From Stomatobaculum sp. F0698 (GTDB taxonomy: Bacteria > Bacillota > Clostridia > Lachnospirales > Lachnospiraceae): a DNA stretch of 64,000 nucleotides. This document shows positions 44,209-52,413 of the stretch, one piece after another. How positions within the stretch are numbered: position 1 is the first letter of the stretch; every line of letters begins with the position of its first letter. The position numbers and the translations under genes were made by a program. Where the stretch lies: positions 620,001 to 684,000 of the forward strand of contig NZ_CP130060.1 of NCBI RefSeq assembly GCF_030644385.1. Reading direction: 5' to 3'. The notes under the pieces are model-generated. The model was given only the letters and a program-made list of their open reading frames with translations, was not told where the DNA came from and ran no database searches.

Positions 44209-44606
44209 CAGGTTTACGGCTGCGAGTTGCAAGATACCCTTGACAACGCCTGTCTTAGCGCGTAAAATAAGGCCATAATTCAAAACGTTGAGACCGAGGT
44301 CTCGACAGAGTGAATAGGTTAATAAACACAGGATTCGTGTACCTATTTTTACTCTGTTGAGGCTTCGGTTTTTTGTTTTGCCTCAAATCCTGTGGCACCT
44401 TGACAAGTGAATCCGCAGCTGTTCGGAGCAAGCGCTCGGGGAAGCACGCCGGGATCTGCAAGCGCAGAGAGCGTGCCAAGGCGCGTATCCTGACTGACTG
44501 CGACCAAGAAACAAAAAATACAACGTAAAAACAACGGCAAAGGTTAAGGCAAAGAGACAGCAAGCAGACAAGAAAGGTTTGCATACAGGAAAGTGAGGCA
44601 AGAAAG
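44209..44606. other. 398-base intergenic region with three adjacent stem-loops
   Basis: Three hairpins follow one another: 44287-44306 (GAGAC with GTCTC), 44305-44357 (ACAGAGTGAATAGGT with ACCTATTTTTACTCTGT, 21-base loop) and 44358-44385 (TGAGGC with GCCTCA, T-rich loop). No ORF of note. The first or last may terminate the surface-protein transcript; the middle one is not explained by this. Confidence 0.55.
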
Positions 44607-46472
44607 ATGAAGAATCAGAATGACAAGGCATTCGGGCGTCAGGAAAAGGTTTCGGTGTTTTCGTTGCGGTTGCCGACAGATGGGAAGTATGCTTTTCATC
44701 AGGCGTCGGGGGTCACTGCAGAGCGTTTCTTACAGGCTTCGGAATTGCTTCCCGCGGGGGGCTTTCTCGGGGTAGAGTTACTACCGGAGCGCGGTGCAAA
44801 GCAAGAGTTCTTTCTCTTCTCTGCGCCGGATGCGACGGTGAGCGATGAGGACTACAGCTGGATTTTTGAGAACTGCGCGGCGGAGGAGCCGACAGAGACA
44901 AGGGCGCTTGATAGTCTCTTCGCGGAAGGGCACAAGGTATATGCCCTTGCCGAAACCGCGAGCGGAGAAGCTGTAGCTACCGCGGAATCAAATTCTTTTA
45001 CGGTTGAAAGTTACTACCGGAGGGATGCGGAAGAGCGCTATCGTTTGGATCTGGTTCTGCAGTTTTATGAGCTCCTCTTGCAAGAAGGCGGACGGCTTCG
45101 CATGGTAGCGGCAAGTTCGGCGGGAAGTGAGAACTCCGCGCATACGCGCGGTCGCATTTTACTGAGTCTTCCGAACGCTATGAGCCTGCGTCTTCGCGCG
45201 CAGCTTGCGCTCACCTTCCCGGGAACGGAGATGCAAGCGCTTTCTGAGGAAGCGGAGACAGAAACGAAGAAGCCCTGTGTCAGCGAATCCTATCTCTCTG
45301 TGGGCATGATTCGCTTTCTGTTACTGCTCTTCGCGCTTGAGCGGCAGCAGGAGAAAAGCAATGCGGAGGAAGTTCCGGAAGAATGGAAAGAGCCTGAGAA
45401 CTGCAGAAATCCCATCCTCATTGAAGATTTGGAACTCAGCGTTCGCAGCTATAACTGCCTGAAACATGCCGGCATTCTTACGGTGGAGCAGTTGAAGCGA
45501 CTCAGCGAGGATGAGCTTAGGCGTATCCGGAATATGGGATTAAAAAGCGTGCGGGAAATTCAGTATAAGCTGGAAGAAATCCGGAACATTCCCGCAATCA
45601 GTCAGCTCCCCGAGAAGGATTACTTTGCGGAACTGGAGACGCTGATCGGTTTAAACGAGGTAAAAATGCAGGTTAAAAAAATTGCGGCGTTTGCCAAAAT
45701 GCAGAAAGAAATGAAGGCGCAGGGAAAGGGAAATCTCAGCGTGGCGCTCAATATGGAGTTCAGCGGGAATCCCGGCACGGCAAAGACTACGGTGGCGCGC
45801 ATTCTCGCCGGGATTCTGAATCAGGTCGGTATTCTCGAGAGCGCCGAGATTGTTGAAGTGGGGCGTGCTTCTCTGGTGGCAGGCTATGTGGGACAGACCG
45901 CGGAGCGCGTCCGGGAAGTGTTTCGAAGTGCCAAGGGCAAGGTTCTCTTCATTGACGAGGCTTACTCTCTGGTCGAGCACTGGGAGGGTGGTTACGGCGA
46001 TGAGGCCATCAATACGATAGTCCAGGAGATGGAGAACAACCGGGAGGATACGGTCGTGATTTTCGCGGGCTACCCGAAGCAGATGGAGGATTTCTTTGCG
46101 AGAAATCCGGGACTCCGTTCCCGTGTTCCGTTTAAAATCAGTTTTTGCGATTATTCGCTCGAGGAAATGCTAAAGATTACCGCCCTGGAGGCAGAGCGCC
46201 GCGGCTTTACGCTTGCGCCCGAGGCGGAAGAAACAATCAAGAGGCTTGCTGCTCCGGAAGAGCGGCAGTCCGGCTTCGGAAACGGCCGTTTCTGCAGAAA
46301 CCTGGTCGAGAATGCGCTGCTCTCCTATGCGCTGCGTGTCTACGGCGAGGACAAAGGCACTGAGACGGAAGTGACACATGACTTTGTGCTGCGCCCGGAG
46401 GATTTTTCCGCACCGGAAGTATCGGCAGAGGCGAAGAGGGCGGCAATCGGGTTTCAGCCCTATGCGGCATAA
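44607..46472 (+). CDS. CbbX/SpoVK-like AAA+ ATPase fused to an RNA-polymerase alpha-CTD-like domain
   Basis: 621 residues. An N-terminal region of about 260 residues is not recognised. Residues about 268-325 (NPILIEDLELSVRSYNCLKHAGI, LKRLSEDELRRIRNMGLKS) match the C-terminal domain of RNA polymerase alpha, a helix-hairpin-helix DNA/protein-binding module. An AAA+ domain of the CbxX/CfqX/SpoVK type follows: Walker A GNPGTAKTT near 386, Walker B LFIDEAYSL near 448, sensor region GLRSRVPF. CbbX-like proteins remodel partner proteins; the alpha-CTD suggests the target is linked to transcription (inference). Confidence 0.82.
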   Translation: MKNQNDKAFGRQEKVSVFSLRLPTDGKYAFHQASGVTAERFLQASELLPAGGFLGVELLPERGAKQEFFLFSAPDATVSDEDYSWIFENCAAEEPTETRALDSLFAEGHKVYALAETASGEAVATAESNSFTVESYYRRDAEERYRLDLVLQFYELLLQEGGRLRMVAASSAGSENSAHTRGRILLSLPNAMSLRLRAQLALTFPGTEMQALSEEAETETKKPCVSESYLSVGMIRFLLLLFALERQQEKSNAEEVPEEWKEPENCRNPILIEDLELSVRSYNCLKHAGILTVEQLKRLSEDELRRIRNMGLKSVREIQYKLEEIRNIPAISQLPEKDYFAELETLIGLNEVKMQVKKIAAFAKMQKEMKAQGKGNLSVALNMEFSGNPGTAKTTVARILAGILNQVGILESAEIVEVGRASLVAGYVGQTAERVREVFRSAKGKVLFIDEAYSLVEHWEGGYGDEAINTIVQEMENNREDTVVIFAGYPKQMEDFFARNPGLRSRVPFKISFCDYSLEEMLKITALEAERRGFTLAPEAEETIKRLAAPEERQSGFGNGRFCRNLVENALLSYALRVYGEDKGTETEVTHDFVLRPEDFSAPEVSAEAKRAAIGFQPYAA

Positions 46473-46509
46473 AAAAGGCGCTTGGATTTTGGCGTTGGCC
46501 GTGTCATCG

Positions 46510-46560
46510 CCTTTTGGAAGGCGTATAATAGTCGTAGATAACACGTCTTCTACTACGACT
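46510..46560 (+). promoter_or_regulatory. Possible -10 box flanked by hairpins
   Basis: TATAAT at 46524-46529 lies between a GCCTTTTGGAAGGC hairpin (46510-46522) and an AGTCGTAG ... CTACGACT stem-loop (46530-46560). No good -35 box is visible at the right distance. Confidence 0.35.
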
Positions 46561-46697
46561 CCCGAGCAGGCAATGCGGGGGAAGCTAAAATCGTAGGAAA
46601 AACACGCTTTCAGAATAAGCGTAAGCAATGCAAGAACGCGATTGGGAATAAGGTGATAACGATACGAAATCGTTCGGAGGAAGAAAGGAGGCGGCGC

Positions 46698-48062
46698 ATG
46701 GGAAGCTTGGCAAAACGGATTGCCGCCCAGCGGGTATATTTTGACGGGGACAGAACAAAACCCCTTGCGTTTCGGCTTGCGATGCTGGAACGCTTGGAAA
46801 CGCAGATTCGCGAACAGGAGAATGCCATCCTTGCGGCGCTCCGACTGGATCTCTCGAAATCGCGGGCGGAGGCCTATATGACGGAGCTCGCCTTGGTCTA
46901 CGGGGAGCTCCGGGAAGCGCGTCAAAATCTGAGAATCTGGGCGAGAACAGAACGAGTGCGGGGCAGTCTCGCAAGCTTTCCGGCAAAGAACTATGTGTAC
47001 CGGGAGCCCTACGGCGTGGTGCTGATACTAGCTCCTTGGAACTATCCCTTTTACTTGAGTATTGCGCCCCTCATAGCGGCAATTGCCGCGGGAAACTGCG
47101 CCGTTGTAAAGTGCTCGGCGGAGAGCGTGCACACATCGGCGCTCATACGAAAACTCCTGCAGGCGGTATTTCCCGCATCGTATGTGTACGCGGCGGCACC
47201 GGACACGGACCATGCGGAATTACTTTGTCAGCGCTACGACTATATCTTCTTTACCGGAAGTCCGCGAGTCGGAAAGATTATTATGCGAGCTGCGAGCGAA
47301 CATCTGACGCCTGTCACTTTGGAGCTCGGCGGCAAGAGTCCCTGCATTGTCGATGAGAGCGCGGACATAAAGCTCGCGGCGCGGCGCATTGCCTGGGGAA
47401 AATTCTTAAACGCCGGTCAGACCTGCATTGCGGTCGACTATGTGCTCGTACAGCGCCGTGTTAAGGCTGCGCTGGTACAAGCCTTAGGGGCGGAAATTTC
47501 GCGGCGCTATCCCAAGGCAGAGCGGCAGGAGAGCTACCCGAAAATCATCAACCGCAGGCACTATGCGCGTCTGGCAGGCCTGATTGCCGCAGAGAAAGAG
47601 GTAATCGGCGGGGCAATGAACGAGCGCGCGGCAAAAATTGCACCGACCCTCTTTCCGGAGGCGGCGTTTGACCACCCTTGTATGCAGGAAGAAATCTTTG
47701 GCCCCTTGCTGCCCATCATCGTCTACGATGAACTTGAGACGGCGATTCAAGAAATCAAGGCGCGGGAAAAGCCGCTCGCCTGCTATGTCTTTACGCGGGA
47801 TAAGCGGAAGGCGGAGGCGCTCATATCCAGGCTCTCCTTCGGCGGCGGCTGCGTGAACGATGTCTTGCTGCAAATCGGGAACCACCGCCTGCCCTTTGGC
47901 GGCGTGGGGAACAGCGGCATGGGCGCGTATCACGGAAGATACGGCTTTGAGACCTTCAGCCATAAAAAGGCGGTCGTGAAAAACACCGGCTTTCCGGATT
48001 TTCCGTTTCGCTACGCGCCTTTTGGCGAAGGAAAGCTGAAACTCCTAAAGAAGTTCCTATGA
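46698..48062 (+). CDS. Aldehyde dehydrogenase (class 3-like)
   Basis: About 454 residues from ATG 46698, chosen because AAAGGAGG lies 6 bases upstream (the frame is open 15 codons further). Catalytic Cys in NAGQTCIA, general-base Glu in LELGGKSP, cofactor motif FTGSPRVG, and EEIFGPLLPI. The N-terminus (LETQIREQENAILAALRLDLSKS) and overall length fit class 3 and fatty-aldehyde dehydrogenases that use NAD(P). It ends with a basic, hydrophobic tail as in related enzymes. Substrate probably medium or long-chain aldehydes. Confidence 0.88.
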   Translation: MGSLAKRIAAQRVYFDGDRTKPLAFRLAMLERLETQIREQENAILAALRLDLSKSRAEAYMTELALVYGELREARQNLRIWARTERVRGSLASFPAKNYVYREPYGVVLILAPWNYPFYLSIAPLIAAIAAGNCAVVKCSAESVHTSALIRKLLQAVFPASYVYAAAPDTDHAELLCQRYDYIFFTGSPRVGKIIMRAASEHLTPVTLELGGKSPCIVDESADIKLAARRIAWGKFLNAGQTCIAVDYVLVQRRVKAALVQALGAEISRRYPKAERQESYPKIINRRHYARLAGLIAAEKEVIGGAMNERAAKIAPTLFPEAAFDHPCMQEEIFGPLLPIIVYDELETAIQEIKAREKPLACYVFTRDKRKAEALISRLSFGGGCVNDVLLQIGNHRLPFGGVGNSGMGAYHGRYGFETFSHKKAVVKNTGFPDFPFRYAPFGEGKLKLLKKFL

Positions 48063-48260
48063 GCGGACGCCGGGAACCGGGGAGTAGGAGGCTTTCGTGA
48101 CGGAATATCGAAAACGGAAAGCGAACGGAAGGATATGCGCCGGCGTTTGAAAGCGTAAGCAGATAAGAGAACGCTGCGTATAGAGATGCGATAAGGTCCT
48201 TGGAATTCGAATGAACGAGCGGCGGTATGTGTTCCGCAAGAGTGGTAAAGGAGTGATGAT

Positions 48261-49106
48261 ATGTCAGAGAAGTCTACGGCGTTTCAGCACAAGTTTATGA
48301 GTTGGATGTATCGGGGCAAGGGGATTTTTAACCCTTTGAATACGGGGTGGATCGATGAGCACCTGGCCTGTGTGCGGGAGTGGGTCGCCAACGTGTTTTT
48401 CTACCGAAAGGGCGACACGGTGCTTATGATCGATGCGGGCTATCATTACGAGCGGCTTGAAGAAAAAATGGGCTGGCTCGGCCTAAAACCGGCGCAAATT
48501 TCAAATGTGCTGCTCACCCACCTTGACACCGACCACATAGGCGCGGTCGAGGCGGACGGCGGCGGTCTGTTCCGCGATGCGACCGTGTATCTCGGCGAGA
48601 TTGAAAATCGCTATCTTACCGGCGAACGGAAGCGCCGTGTGCTCTACCGTCTGGGAAGCTTGCCCCGCGTTCGGATTCCGAACGAAAAGGTTCTGCTTCG
48701 GGACGGGCAGGTGTTCACAATCGGCGACATTCAAATCGAGTGTTTTCTGGTGCCGGGTCACACTTGGGGCCATATGGTCTACTTGTTGGACGGACGCTAT
48801 CTCTTGACCGGGGATGCGATATGGCTCGGCGCGGACGGCGGCTACAGCTTCATTGCCTCTCTTGCGGAGGATAATCGCCTCGCGGTTCGCGCCCTCGCGG
48901 AATTTGAGGAAAAACTCCGCGCGCGGAATTTGCAGCCGCTCGTGGTCACCGGACACACGGGCTATTCGGCGGATTTGGACTTTGTGTTTGCGCACTGCGA
49001 TCTCTGCTGCAAGACTTCGGGCAGGCGCTTTTACAATCCCGCGGCGCCCTACGATGCCTACGACGAGAGCGAGGACACGCGCGCGCGTGCGGCTATGCCC
49101 CTGTGA
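48261..49106 (+). CDS. Metallo-beta-lactamase-fold hydrolase (lactonase-like)
   Basis: 281 residues. The metal motif HLDTDH near residue 92-97, then PGHTWGH (about 168), TGDA, and TGHTG (about 231) give the dinuclear-metal site of the MBL superfamily. The spacing resembles N-acyl homoserine lactonase-type and other small hydrolases; the real substrate cannot be told. Cytoplasmic. It has its own ribosome site (AAAGGAG) and stands alone, about 200 bases after the aldehyde dehydrogenase gene, a gap in which I see nothing else. Confidence 0.82.
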   Translation: MSEKSTAFQHKFMSWMYRGKGIFNPLNTGWIDEHLACVREWVANVFFYRKGDTVLMIDAGYHYERLEEKMGWLGLKPAQISNVLLTHLDTDHIGAVEADGGGLFRDATVYLGEIENRYLTGERKRRVLYRLGSLPRVRIPNEKVLLRDGQVFTIGDIQIECFLVPGHTWGHMVYLLDGRYLLTGDAIWLGADGGYSFIASLAEDNRLAVRALAEFEEKLRARNLQPLVVTGHTGYSADLDFVFAHCDLCCKTSGRRFYNPAAPYDAYDESEDTRARAAMPL

Positions 49107-49264
49107 TTCGTTGCGGCCGGTTTCTCTGAATACGGTTACGTTGTGGCGCAAAAACTTGCGAAACCCTAAGAAAATCGACAGATTTGCGATCTATGTGCGA
49201 ATAGACAGCAGAATGCGGCTCTGTTATGATGGGGAAACATGACAAAATTTCGAGAGGATCACAG

Positions 49265-50509
49265 ATGAAGAAAACAATGCTCTGCGCGGCGGTTTTGGCA
49301 CTCAGCGTTGCGGCCACAGGCTGCGCATCCGGAAAAAAGGCAGAGAGCAGTGCGGCGAGCACGGCGGCCGAGAGCTCTACGGCGACTGTCGAGACAAGCG
49401 CGGCTTCGACTGCGGCCGAGACCAAGGCGGCACAGGCGGACGATGCGGACATGAAGGTGCCGGGCTATGAGCTCGGACAGATTCCGGAGATTCCGGCGGT
49501 TGTTTTGCCGGAACTCGGCATTGCGGAGAATCCGGCCGCTAAGATTACGCTCGATAAGACCAAGGCGCTGAGCTCGGTTCCCGGCATTACGGTCACGGCG
49601 GTCAAGGTGGAGAACGATCAGATTCAGCGCGGTTCCACGGTCATGCAGCTCGGCAGCAACGGTGACGGGCAGTATAAGGACGGAAATTTGACGGTGCAGA
49701 CCGACGGAAACGGTGAGGGCCAGTACATTGACAAGGAGCGCGGCATCACGATTCAGCGCGACGAAGACGGCTCGGGTCAGTACATTGACAGTAAGCAGGG
49801 CATCTCCCTCCAGGTGGATGATGACGGCTCCGGAATTTACAGGGACGGACGTTACGGCATCTCACTGATGGTGGATGACGACGGCGAGGGACTGTACACA
49901 AACACGCAGAACGGAGTCACCGTCACCGCGGACGATGAGGAGATGAGCTACCGCGCGGGTAAGGTGCAGATTACACAGAACAAGGACGGCTCGGGCAGCT
50001 ATCACGATTACGCGAATATGCTTACCATCAAGAACGATGGCAAGGGCAAGGCGACGGTCACCAAGGGAACAAAGAGCGTGACCGTGGATGCGGCGCCGCT
50101 CGGCACATTGCCGCGCCTCCCGCGGCTCGGCTCTGTTCCGGCCGTCCCGAGTCTTGAGGCAAACAGTCTCTTGATCACCCTGGATTCCGGCGTGCTCTTC
50201 GATGTGGACAAGTATGACATTCGCCCGGAGGCGCAGGAGACCCTCAATCAGCTTGCAAAGCTCCTCACGGAGGCAGGGATTACGGCCTTTGAGATTGACG
50301 GTCACACGGATTCCAATGCGGACGATGACTACAACCAAACGCTTTCGGAGAACCGCGCGAATTCGGTCAAGGCGTATTTGAAGGCGCAGGGCGTGAGCGC
50401 GGAGATTACGACCCAGGGCTACGGCGAGAGCCGTCCGGTCGCGACCAACGAGACCGTGGAGGGCAGACAGCAGAACCGCCGCGTGGAGATTATCATCCCG
50501 ACGGTATAA
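49265..50509 (+). CDS. Lipoprotein with OmpA-like peptidoglycan-binding domain and acidic repeats
   Basis: About 414 residues from ATG 49265. Lipoprotein signal (LALSVAATGC, Cys near 19), an A/S/E-rich linker, then about seven short repeats near 140-275 with the pattern DGxGxYxD...GIxxxxDDDG. The C-terminal 120 residues are an OmpA-C domain: LFDVDKYDIRPEAQ, the Asp/Arg peptidoglycan-binding motif EIDGHTDS...ENRANSVKAYL, and QGYGESRPVATN. In a Gram-positive host it probably links membrane to wall. The repeats look like a beta-propeller or solenoid built of metal-binding-like loops (inference). Confidence 0.85.
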   Translation: MKKTMLCAAVLALSVAATGCASGKKAESSAASTAAESSTATVETSAASTAAETKAAQADDADMKVPGYELGQIPEIPAVVLPELGIAENPAAKITLDKTKALSSVPGITVTAVKVENDQIQRGSTVMQLGSNGDGQYKDGNLTVQTDGNGEGQYIDKERGITIQRDEDGSGQYIDSKQGISLQVDDDGSGIYRDGRYGISLMVDDDGEGLYTNTQNGVTVTADDEEMSYRAGKVQITQNKDGSGSYHDYANMLTIKNDGKGKATVTKGTKSVTVDAAPLGTLPRLPRLGSVPAVPSLEANSLLITLDSGVLFDVDKYDIRPEAQETLNQLAKLLTEAGITAFEIDGHTDSNADDDYNQTLSENRANSVKAYLKAQGVSAEITTQGYGESRPVATNETVEGRQQNRRVEIIIPTV

Positions 50510-50552
50510 GCGATAGGCGCAATCGAAATAGCGCTAAGTGAGAAGAATGAAG

Positions 50553-50584
50553 AAAGACCGGGAAGCATGATTTCCCGGTCTTTT
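50553..50584 (+). terminator. Terminator after the OmpA-like gene
   Basis: AAAGACCGGGAA pairs with TTCCCGGTCTTT around a GCATGAT-type loop; T run follows. Confidence 0.88.
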
Positions 50585-50670
50585 GTGTTACCGAAAAATG
50601 CATCCGCAGCAAACAAATCGCAAAGTATATAAAACGCGGCGAAAAAGTTATGTAATACTAACAGAATGCC

Positions 50671-50699
50671 TTGACATTGCCTTCATTTCCGAGTAGAAT
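50671..50699 (+). promoter_or_regulatory. Promoter of the zinc-binding lipoprotein gene
   Basis: TTGACA (50671-50676), 17-base spacer, TAGAAT (50694-50699), 64 bases before the ATG. Confidence 0.78.
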
Positions 50700-50732
50700 T
50701 GCAATCACCTTGCAAATGGAAAAAGCTTGCAA
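50699..50732 (+). promoter_or_regulatory. Three TTGCAA repeats at the transcription start, candidate metal-regulator site
   Basis: TTGCAA at 50699-50704, 50710-50715 and 50727-50732, the latter two within TTGCAAAT. They lie just downstream of the -10 box of a zinc-uptake gene, where a Zur or AdcR-type repressor would bind. The sequence does not match a consensus I can name with confidence. Confidence 0.4.
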
Positions 50733-50762
50733 ATATCAATGAGGGGATAACAGAGGAGGCAT

Positions 50763-52334
50763 ATGAAAAAGTTCGGACAGTTTCTTTTGGTCTCCGCGCT
50801 TTCGGCAGCATTATTGGCCGGCTGCGGCGGAAGCAAGAAGGCAGAGAGCAGTGCTGCGGGAAGTAGCGAGGCGAAGACAGAGAGTACGGCCGCAAGCGGT
50901 CAGAAGCTTAAGGTTGTCACAACCATTTTCCCGGAGTACGACTGGGCAAAGGCAGTGCTCGGTGACAAGGCGGAGAATGCGGAGCTCACCCTGCTCTTAA
51001 AGAGCGGCGTGGACCTGCACAGCTTCCAGCCGAGCGCAGAAGATATCGCGAAGATCAGCGAGGCGGATCTATTCATCTATGTTGGCGGCGAGTCCGACGG
51101 CTGGGTTGACGATGCGCTCAAAGAGGCGAAGAACAAGAACATGAAGGTCATCAACCTCATGGAAGTCCTCGGCGACAAGGCCAAGGAAGAGGAGATGAAG
51201 GAGGGCATGCAGGAGAGCGAGCATGAGCACGAGCACAGCCACGGCAAGGAGGTTTCGACCTTCGAGGACAGCGAGGTTAAGGACAGAAGTTTAAGTGACT
51301 GGAAGGGCGAGTGGCAGTCCGCTTACCCGCTCGCAAAGAGCGGCGTGCTCGACGAGGCATTTAAGGAGAAGGCCGAGAAGACCGGCAAGATGACGGCGGA
51401 AGAGTACAAGGCTTACTACCTGAAGGGCTATGAGACCGATATCGCGAAGATTAACATCGACGGCGATACGATCAGCTTTACGGATGAGAGCGGCAAGGAA
51501 GTGAAGTCCGCGTATAAGTACCTCGGCACCTACATCCAGAACTGGTCCACGGGCACCAAGGCTGCGATGTATCGCTTTGAGGCCGAGGATAAGAATTCCG
51601 GCGCGCCGATTTACGTTGAAATCAACGACCACATGATCGAGCCGGCGGAGCCGGAACATTTCCACATCCGCTTTAGCAACGAGAGCTTCGACGCAATCAA
51701 GGATCCCGAGAGCTACTGGCCGACCTTCTATCCGGCTGCGATGACGGCAGAGGAAGTGAACGATGAGCTCGCAGGCCACGATCACCACGAGGAGACCGAG
51801 TACGACGAGCACGTATGGCTCTCCCTGAAGAACGCAGAGCTCTATGTGAACAAGATTGCGGAGGATCTCTCCGCGCTGGATGCGGCAAACGCAGAGAACT
51901 ACAAGAAGAACGCAGAGGCTTACAATAAGCAGCTCTCCGAGCTCGACACGCAGTATGCGGATGTCGTAAAGAACGCTGCGAATAAGTACCTGCTCTTCGG
52001 CGATCGCTTCCCGTTCCGCTATCTTGTGGACGACTACGGCCTTGACTACAGCGCGGCGTTTGTGGGCTGCTCCGCGGATACCGAGGCAAGCTTTGAGACC
52101 GTACGCTTCCTTGCGGAGAAGGTGGATGAGAAGAAGCTGAACAACATCCTTGTGATTGAGAACTCCGATCAGAAGATTGCAAACACGATTCAGCAGAACA
52201 CGCAGGAGAAGAATCAGAAGATTCTGGTTCTCGACTCCATGCAGTCCGTGACCGAGAAGAACATTGCGGACGGCGAGACCTACCTAGGCGTGATGCAGAA
52301 GAACCTTGAGGTTCTGAAGCAGGCACTGCAGTAA
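50763..52334 (+). CDS. Zinc ABC transporter solute-binding lipoprotein with an inserted ZinT domain
   Basis: 523 residues. Lipoprotein signal (LSAALLAGCGG, Cys near 20). Residues about 45-150 are the first lobe of a ZnuA/AdcA-type cluster 9 binding protein (VVTTIFPEYDWAKAVLG, metal His in DLHSFQPS). A His-rich run (HEHEHSHG, about 155) leads into a ZinT domain at about 174-338 (DWKGEWQSAYP, YLKGYETDI, NDHMIEPAEPEHFHI, WPTFYPA). The second ZnuA lobe resumes at a second His-rich run (GHDHHEE) and HVWLS, then GDRFPFRYLVDDYGL. Both domains scavenge Zn(II). In streptococcal AdcA, ZinT is C-terminal; here it sits in the His-rich loop. No permease or ATPase gene is adjacent. Confidence 0.88.
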   Translation: MKKFGQFLLVSALSAALLAGCGGSKKAESSAAGSSEAKTESTAASGQKLKVVTTIFPEYDWAKAVLGDKAENAELTLLLKSGVDLHSFQPSAEDIAKISEADLFIYVGGESDGWVDDALKEAKNKNMKVINLMEVLGDKAKEEEMKEGMQESEHEHEHSHGKEVSTFEDSEVKDRSLSDWKGEWQSAYPLAKSGVLDEAFKEKAEKTGKMTAEEYKAYYLKGYETDIAKINIDGDTISFTDESGKEVKSAYKYLGTYIQNWSTGTKAAMYRFEAEDKNSGAPIYVEINDHMIEPAEPEHFHIRFSNESFDAIKDPESYWPTFYPAAMTAEEVNDELAGHDHHEETEYDEHVWLSLKNAELYVNKIAEDLSALDAANAENYKKNAEAYNKQLSELDTQYADVVKNAANKYLLFGDRFPFRYLVDDYGLDYSAAFVGCSADTEASFETVRFLAEKVDEKKLNNILVIENSDQKIANTIQQNTQEKNQKILVLDSMQSVTEKNIADGETYLGVMQKNLEVLKQALQ

Positions 52335-52359
52335 GAAGTAGCGGGCAACCGAAACCAAT

Positions 52360-52401
52360 AAAAAGAGAGGCACATGCAAATTTGCATGTGCCTCTCTTTT
52401 T
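52360..52401. terminator. Perfect palindromic bidirectional terminator
   Basis: A 42-base perfect palindrome (half-site AAAAAGAGAGGCACATGCAAA) between two convergent genes; A and T runs at the ends make it work in both directions. Confidence 0.92.
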
Positions 52402-52413
52402 GTAGCTGCTTGT

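Noticed and set aside
44305..44357. Imperfect palindrome considered as an integron attC site
   Set aside because: No integrase gene, no conserved attC core triplets, only one copy.
52360..52401. 42-base palindrome considered as a regulator site
   Set aside because: It lies between two convergent genes and ends in A and T runs, so a bidirectional terminator explains it.
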